From contig CANTUZ010000012.1 of NCBI GenBank assembly GCA_947846985.1, positions 24,700,135 through 24,764,134 on the forward strand: a DNA stretch of 64,000 nucleotides, read 5' to 3'. The notes beneath the pieces were generated by a model. It saw only the letters and a list, made by a program, of their open reading frames with translations, ran no database searches and was not told the DNA's origin. Every line of letters starts with the position of its first letter. The stretch's first letter is position 1. Shown here piece by piece: positions 57,897 to 64,000 of the stretch. The translations under genes and the position numbers were made by a program. This stretch comes from Fratercula arctica (Eukaryota > Chordata > Aves > Charadriiformes > Alcidae).

Positions 57897-58009
57897 CTGC
57901 TTAATCCAAAGGCCTCTGCTAAGACAGAGTCAAGTTTTTCATGCTGTGAGGTATTTCCATATGACCTTGCAACTAAATTGATTTTTGATCTGAGTGGAGT
58001 AGTTTGCCG
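57897..58009 (-). other. Exon-like segment, 113 nt with 37 open codons, minus strand
   Basis: On the minus strand the segment follows a long pyrimidine stretch with two good acceptors in a row ('tgtttgcccccttcag' and 'cccgttctgtctcctcag'). It ends with 'AGCAG|gtaattgacc', a good donor. Only one of three frames is open: it begins RQTTPLRSKINLVARSYG and ends LDSVLAEAFGLS plus two bases. If the first acceptor is used, the exon begins 21 bases earlier and stays in frame. The composition (Ser, Lys, amphipathic end) is protein-like. I do not recognise the protein and no neighbouring exon is proven. It is the best coding-exon candidate on the minus strand. Confidence 0.32.
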
Positions 58010-61000
58010 CTGAGGAGACAGAACGGGACCTGAAGGGGGCAAACACTGAATCTTTTTGGCTTGACTTTCAGTCAAGGAAACTCACTGGGGTCCTGAAGGT
58101 GATGCAAGTAAACATCTGCCAAGTGAATCTTCGTGTCAAGGCAGCCATTGTGGGCGAACTGGGGTAGGCAGCTGTGGGTGCACGTATATCAGCGTGCCAA
58201 GTAACCATCAGCATGAGAGGGAATAGGGACACGCCAAGATCCTGGTTTCATTTTGTCTTGTTTTTGACTGGAAAATACTCTTCATGCACCCCTGGATCTG
58301 ACCTAGAAGCTGTCTCAGGCATTCATTTCAATTATATGAAAGCAGAATCTTTAATATGAAGTTTTTCTTACTGTCTGTGGATGATTTGAATGACAGATGT
58401 ACAAACAAAAAAAAAAGGAAAAACTGATGTTTTAATTACTGTGAGGAAAAATTCACTTCCATCTCTATTAAACGCTAACTTGCTTTTATAGATATCTTTC
58501 AAAATGTCATCCAATTTGTCTTTAAGATCACAAACACTTCTGCTTAATTCCCCTTCCCTGCCTTCTGAGAGAATTACAATATAAAAATTCACCCTTTCCC
58601 TTTCTTATCAGATTCATTTCTACTGTTTGAAATTGCTAAAATCCAAATTGGAGATATTTGTACTTACATAATTAGAAAGCTGAATAGATGCCTGTCATAT
58701 CAGTGCTCATGTTTGCTGAAGACTCACAATGTTAGACAGAGGGCATGTCTGAGGAATGTAAACAAACATCCACCTTATCAGGACTTTTACCACTGAGAAA
58801 TAGAAAATAACATTTTTTCACTACCCTCTGCCCTCCATTATCCCTCCAATTCTCTAGGCTTTGCTTAATCTTTATGTGTTTTCTAATTTTCAACTTTTCT
58901 AGGCACAGGTAAATGAAGAGCAACTAAGAGCTGTTGGAATGGTTCACCTGATTGGGAAGAGCGGTTCCACACTTTCAGGTCTGTATGGGTATCTGGTATA
59001 TAGCTACTTTTTCACTCGGAAATAATATTAAGGATGTGTATATGCAAATGTGTCTGTGTAAGTATTTGAGACATTTTAATCCTTTATAAAAGCATATTTT
59101 CATAAAAAAAGAGTTATGTGTATTTCAACACAAAATTAGATATCCTAGTTTTGATAATAGATAAATCCCGAATAATCAGATTTAATTTGGACCAATCATT
59201 TACATATATTTCTAGACAAAAAGGAAAATAGAGCCTAGGGCAAAGTCTCTGATAGTATTTAGAGAGCTTTGGAAAAGTTACTTATTGATCAAGCCTACTG
59301 ACTGAATATTTGAGATGATTTAGAGACAACAAAATGTTTAGGGCATTTTGGGAGACTTGCAGCCTTCCCAGAGAAAAGAGTTGCCTAGGTGTAGAAATAC
59401 CCAGTAAAAATGGCTTTCCCTTTCCCTTAATAAACTGATTTGAAATACTGAATTTAAAAATTATTATAAAGCAGTGTTGTTGTTCTGATAAATGAGAATA
59501 CTTAAGTACACCTTGTTCTTTGAGCCTTATTCAGCCATTATGATCTTCATAAAGATAATCTGAACTTGCCTTGTCAGGCTAGTCACCTTGCAGTAGTCTT
59601 CATGCTTGCTTTTGCTCCTTTCTTGCTTGAACACCTGCACTGTCTCCCAGGTATTGCTGATGCATGTTGCTTCTGCTTAGCCCTTGCCTTTCTTCAAATT
59701 TTCAGTTGTATCCTTACTGCTTCCTTTCATGACAGACATAATCGCACCCCTTTGGACTTCCTAAATGTCTTTATTCTACATGTCAGCCTACAGACCTCTA
59801 GCTATTTTCTCAGAGTTTGAGATTATTATTATGCATCCCCTGTCTTTTGTTGTACTTTTAATACAGCTTTCAGCTTTTTTTATTTTAAATGCACCAAAAC
59901 ACTTTTCATGATCATCACAGTTTTCCAGCTTTCCCGTCTGCCTACACAGTCTCTGCCATCCAAGTTGCGGCCTCTTCTCTTTTCTTGTTATTCCAAGAAG
60001 GCACTGGTTCCTTTTAATTTCTGGCCTTAAATCTTGCCTGTAAACTTTCCCCCTTGGCTTAGGTCAATATTTTGGGATACATTGTCAGATGGACTACCAA
60101 ATGCTAGCACTTTATTTTGTAGATACAGTGACAGGCTGGCAGGCCCCAGAGCAGCGCTACTAGGTAGTGCGGTAGTCCCAGCTGTGTGCAGATGAAGGAC
60201 GTCTCTTGTTCTGGACTTTCTTCAGTGACTCCCCTGTTATCCTGGGGAAAGACTTACTTTTTCACTTGCTTACTATGGTCTAGTCTCCAGAATGAATGTT
60301 GTCTTGGCAGAGTTGAACCATTCCTAATTTTTCCTCAGCTAATATTTACTTTTGTTTTGAGAAGAAATCCAGTTGGTATACATGAGGCAAACAAAGCTGT
60401 TTGATATACATGAGGTGAACCAGGCCAGGTATGAAGTTCCTTGCTATGTCCAACCCCGCCCTGTGAACATACTTACCAGCTCTGGCACATGAGTTCATGG
60501 AAGGATTCCTTGTGTGAATTCTTACCGTGGCAGCCCAAAAAAAGCCTTATTTGCACATCCAAGGCTAAAGGACTTGATGCAGACATGAAAATTTGTAGTA
60601 AAGGTTTGAAATATATGATAAGAAGCGTCAGTATGTTGACGTTAGGCATTTTTTTTTGAGAGAGAAATGGATGTGTGAGATCTGCATCATGTTACCAGCG
60701 GTTATGGAGAACTAAATGGAGTGGACAATGTTTTTTTAAAAAGCTTCAGTTCAAAAATGTGGCCCAAGCAGAGGCTGAAGCTGAAGCCCCTGCTCAGCTG
60801 AGATGGGAAGCTGGATTTGAGGAGGAACAAATACCCATGCCAAATCCTCAGCTGCTCTAATTCATAATGGAGGAGCCTGCTTCAGAAATGATCATTCCCA
60901 AACAGAGGTTCTCAGTGGCAATAGTAGTTCAGGCTGGTAGTGAGAAGAGTGATGCTGATCAATTTGTGACAAACTTTCTGCTCTAAAAAATGAAATTTAT

Positions 61001-63120
61001 ACTGATACTTCAACTTGCGTCAGCGTAAAGTCTTTAGAAAAAAAGTCACAAGAACGTGTAACACTTTAACCAGAGTCATTGAATTACTTTTCTGCAGACA
61101 TTTTGAAGGAAAAACAATTAGGAAGACCTAGTGTACCCATAAGTGCTAAATATTTGAAACGTTCCCAGCCACCACCACATGACAGCGATCCTGTCCCTGG
61201 GGTCAGGCTGTTCGCTGGTAGTTTCAGTGTGAGGAATCTCTGGGCTAGTGAGCCTGCTGGGAAAAAACTGGTGTCCCTTCATTCCTAAACCAAGACGTAC
61301 TGTGCTCATATACTTGCTCATTCAAAAACCTGTGCAACAAACCCAGATAAACTGTCTTTGCTACTAAGATACAGAGCAGAGTACTTTTCTAACCTGCTTA
61401 TTTTGGTATCGTGTTTCTAATCACTTCAGCCAATCTTTTTATTGTTTCAACTGCAAGCTTTGTGTATGGCCCCACGTGTGCAGTGGCATTCTGCATTATT
61501 TATACCTAACATTTTGATGTATCATTTTTAATGCAAAAAATCAGTGATAGTCGTGAGTTCCTTTATATAGTTGAGCCAAAAAAGAAGAAGAAAACAAACC
61601 CCTACATCATTTCCATACACTTATCCTCCACGTACAGTTATGATCTAGGTTGCCCCTATTGTTGGTTAATATATGAATAACAACATGCATTTGCTACTTG
61701 CGATCAGATTTTACTGCAGGAATAAAGCAGGGTCAAAATAATATCTAATGTTTAGACAGCAGGCTGGTAGTGTCTCCATCAGCAGACTATTCTTGAATAA
61801 TAGTAACAAATTAGTATTAAAAGATCTCGACAACAGGATGTGCTAAAATCATACTGGATGCTCAGTGACCTGTGCAAAGAAAAGAAAATGCAATACGCTG
61901 CTTTCTGGTGCTCCCAGCCCCGGCTGCTGCAGTGTCAATGATACCACTACAGCTTTTTAGACGTGGAACCAGCATGACTCAAGAAAATAGCAAAACAAGA
62001 AAAAGAGAAGAAAAAATAAAGAAATAAAGTCCAGATGCAAGCAGAGAGAGTGTTGCACGAGGAGAATGTTTTGCTCCAGCACGGAGTTTGAAGGGGCTGC
62101 CCTCTTTAGCACAATGGGAGCCAGCTTCCCTGCTGTGTTCTCTGAAGTGGCTCATTGCAGAGCAGTAATATTATATCTTAATAAGCATAACACTGTGAAC
62201 TGAGGCATATTTTTAAGTCAGACACATGGGAGGGAAACATATCAGAGCAGAGCTGTGTTATTTTTAATGGAGCATGTGTTTGTCTTGTAAGTGTGTCAGA
62301 AGAAAAGGAACAGGTCTCGGGTTTCTTCTCACCATGTCTAATGTAGGATGGGCACTCCATCTGCCTCTCTAAGTGACATTAGTGGTCTTTGATATTACAA
62401 ATGACACAGGATGGTCTGGACTACACTTGCACCTCGCATTCTTTTCTACTATTTGTGTACATCAGTGTTCATTTGAAGCTATCATTCAGATGAAGCTCTT
62501 TAAAAACCATGAAGCCTAAGATGGTTTTCATTAGATAAACAAGATTATAATGAGCGTCTCTGTCTTTCCCAGATTTACAGGAGTATATGGTACAGATGAT
62601 GGGGGACTTGCTCTGCAGGAAAACATATTTCCTTTTACATTCAACTGGAAAACAGATTTTGCAGTGTGGAATTGATAGCTGCCATGTGTACCATACTGCA
62701 GGCTATGCCACTCACCTCTCATTCATAATATCAAAACCAATATTAGAGTAAAAATGTTTGCAGTGAAATTCCAAAGGACTTTTTAAATTTCAATTAATAT
62801 CAGTAATGGGGTTTTTAATAAGTCTTGTGTCAAGATGTATCCTAAAACTATTTTCCACAGTGCGCAGAATTCTTATTTTGTCTTTGTGATATGACTGGAT
62901 CTAGTCTTACATCCAGCAGCCAGCTGAGGCTGCTTGTCTATTATAGTCTCTTCCACCATTCCTGACAAATGAACAAATAACTAGATGCCCTGTGAAACAT
63001 TTTAAATAGAACTGTCTGCTGGAAAAGCTGTTACTGACAGAGACAGGTTCGATCCAGATCAAGGGAACCTGCTTTGGGATAGGGAAGATCAATACTGGTC
63101 ACTGTTCTTTTTATTCCTGA

Positions 63121-63146
63121 TTTTTTTTTTTTTTTTTTTTTTTTTT
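63121..63146. repeat. T26 homopolymer
   Basis: Pure T run. No element body or direct repeat flanks it. Confidence 0.85.
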
Positions 63147-63370
63147 ACTAAGCAGAGGTAAGGGTTATGATGAATAAAGTAAAGCAGAAAACAAGCAATC
63201 TATGAACTGAAGTGCATCCTTCTTATTAAACCTTATTGTGTTCTTAAAGCAGTAGCAGAAGCTGTTGCTATGAGCTCTATCATGCAAGTGGCTTTCAAAA
63301 AAGCATTTAAAACTATATATTAGCTAGAAACCACTTTGTCCACAAATTCTGAAAGAGTTGAAAGTGGCTT

Positions 63371-63410
63371 TTGAAAAGGAACCAATGTATTTGAAAAGGA
63401 ACCAATATAT
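63371..63410. repeat. Tandem duplication, 2 x 20 bp
   Basis: 'ttgaaaaggaaccaatgtat' is repeated directly with one change (g to a). It is a local duplication, not part of a longer satellite. Confidence 0.9.
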
Positions 63411-63621
63411 TTCATGGCAGAGTAAATTAGCTGCTATTTTTTACTTTTGAAGTGTTTGATGAAAATACAGTGCTGAGCATGAGTGTCTTAAATTAATTCT
63501 ATTTAGAGTGCTGCTCTGTTGGTTACAACCCAGATCCTCTGACCTGGGTTGTATAGTACTAACTGTTCCCCTTTCCTGTTGTGTTCTTTGGCTTATGCAT
63601 GAGAATTACCCATTTCCAACA

Positions 63622-63636
63622 CCAGCTGGAGGCGCT
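63622..63636 (+). promoter_or_regulatory. CTCF-like motif, plus orientation
   Basis: 'ccagctggaggcgct' fits 13 of 15 positions of the CTCF core consensus, keeping CCA and the GGCGCT end. By a rough count several such 13/15 matches are expected by chance in a window of this size. Confidence 0.25.
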
Positions 63637-63728
63637 AAGGTCACGTTCTTATGTTTGGGAATAATGCACGGGTTTGTGTGAGCTGGACAGATCAAAACTC
63701 TGATTGCTTTTGTTAATTGTATTTAAAT

Positions 63729-63743
63729 AGCGCCATCTACTCT
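63729..63743 (-). promoter_or_regulatory. CTCF-like motif, minus orientation
   Basis: The reverse complement 'agagtagatggcgct' fits 13 of 15 positions, missing the leading CC. It faces the plus-oriented motif about 90 bases upstream. Confidence 0.25.
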
Positions 63744-64000
63744 GATTTTTCTTAACAATGAAAACGCCGATTAAGAGGAAAGAATAGTCACCAAGCCCAA
63801 ATCATCCCAGTAATGGAAAATTATAAAACGGAATTTGACAGGTCTTGGGAAGCAATACTAGCCTTATAGCAACAATATTCTCCGTAGCCTTTGGCTAAGA
63901 CCAGGAATTCAGCCTACAATATAATCAATCCTCTACAATCCACAAGCATTAAATTCATCATTAAAATGTTGTTCTCCCCTTCCCAAACCTTCCATGTAAC

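Larger units (their letters stand above)
58010..64000. other. Unique DNA to the window end
   Basis: No gene recognised. Includes a T26 run (63121-63146), a 20-bp tandem duplication (63371-63410) and two CTCF-like motifs in convergent orientation (63622-63636 and 63729-63743). The interval 60180-61290 is open in several short plus-strand frames, one with a short Ala-Glu repeat (near 60767-60790), but no coherent gene emerges. Confidence 0.55.

Noticed and set aside
1..64000. Search for bacterial-type systems, CRISPR arrays, tRNA/rRNA genes, endogenous retroviruses
   Set aside because: Nothing was seen. No regularly spaced repeats, cloverleaf-like A/B boxes apart from the decayed MIR, LTR pairs or gag/pol/env motifs.

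Overview
The window looks like avian (bird) nuclear DNA. It is AT-rich, carries few repeats, and its interspersed repeats are almost all CR1-type LINEs with the 3' end usual in birds (a 'ccttccaacc' box followed by degenerate 'attctatgattct' repeats). I see no operons, ribosome-binding sites, tRNA or rRNA genes, CRISPR arrays, LTR retroviruses or intact cellular genes. Nearly all the longer open frames are remnants of CR1 proteins, their antisense shadows, or chance AT-rich frames.

Layout. (1) 1-738: 3' part of a plus-strand CR1 cut by the window edge. (2) 739-14399: unique AT-rich sequence with a 48-nt microexon-like segment at 1789-1836. (3) 14400-14793: an old, strongly diverged plus-strand CR1 tail. 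(4) 14794-25113: unique sequence holding a C/A-rich low-complexity block, a fossil MIR-type SINE at about 18761-18860 and an AT-rich palindromic tract near 20443. (5) 25114-28862 and possibly on to about 29210: a long minus-strand CR1 that keeps recognisable pieces of ORF1 (esterase-like) and ORF2 (APE endonuclease and the two ends of the reverse transcriptase), but has lost the catalytic core of the RT. A second, plus-strand CR1 tail (27573-28299) is inserted inside its ORF1. (6) 29211-64000: unique intergenic or intronic sequence with a 60-bp CR1 tail at 49441, homopolymer tracts, two short tandem duplications and several exon-like segments.

Functional reading. The only sequences whose function I can name are dead retrotransposon parts. 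The ORF1 esterase, the APE endonuclease and the RT would once have worked together in target-primed reverse transcription; here all are broken by frameshifts, stops, a deletion or the nested insertion. Several short segments have good splice-site context, one plausible microexon on the plus strand and a frame-compatible group on the minus strand. They could mean the window lies inside the introns of a large gene or a lncRNA locus, but the sequence alone does not prove this and the two strands disagree.
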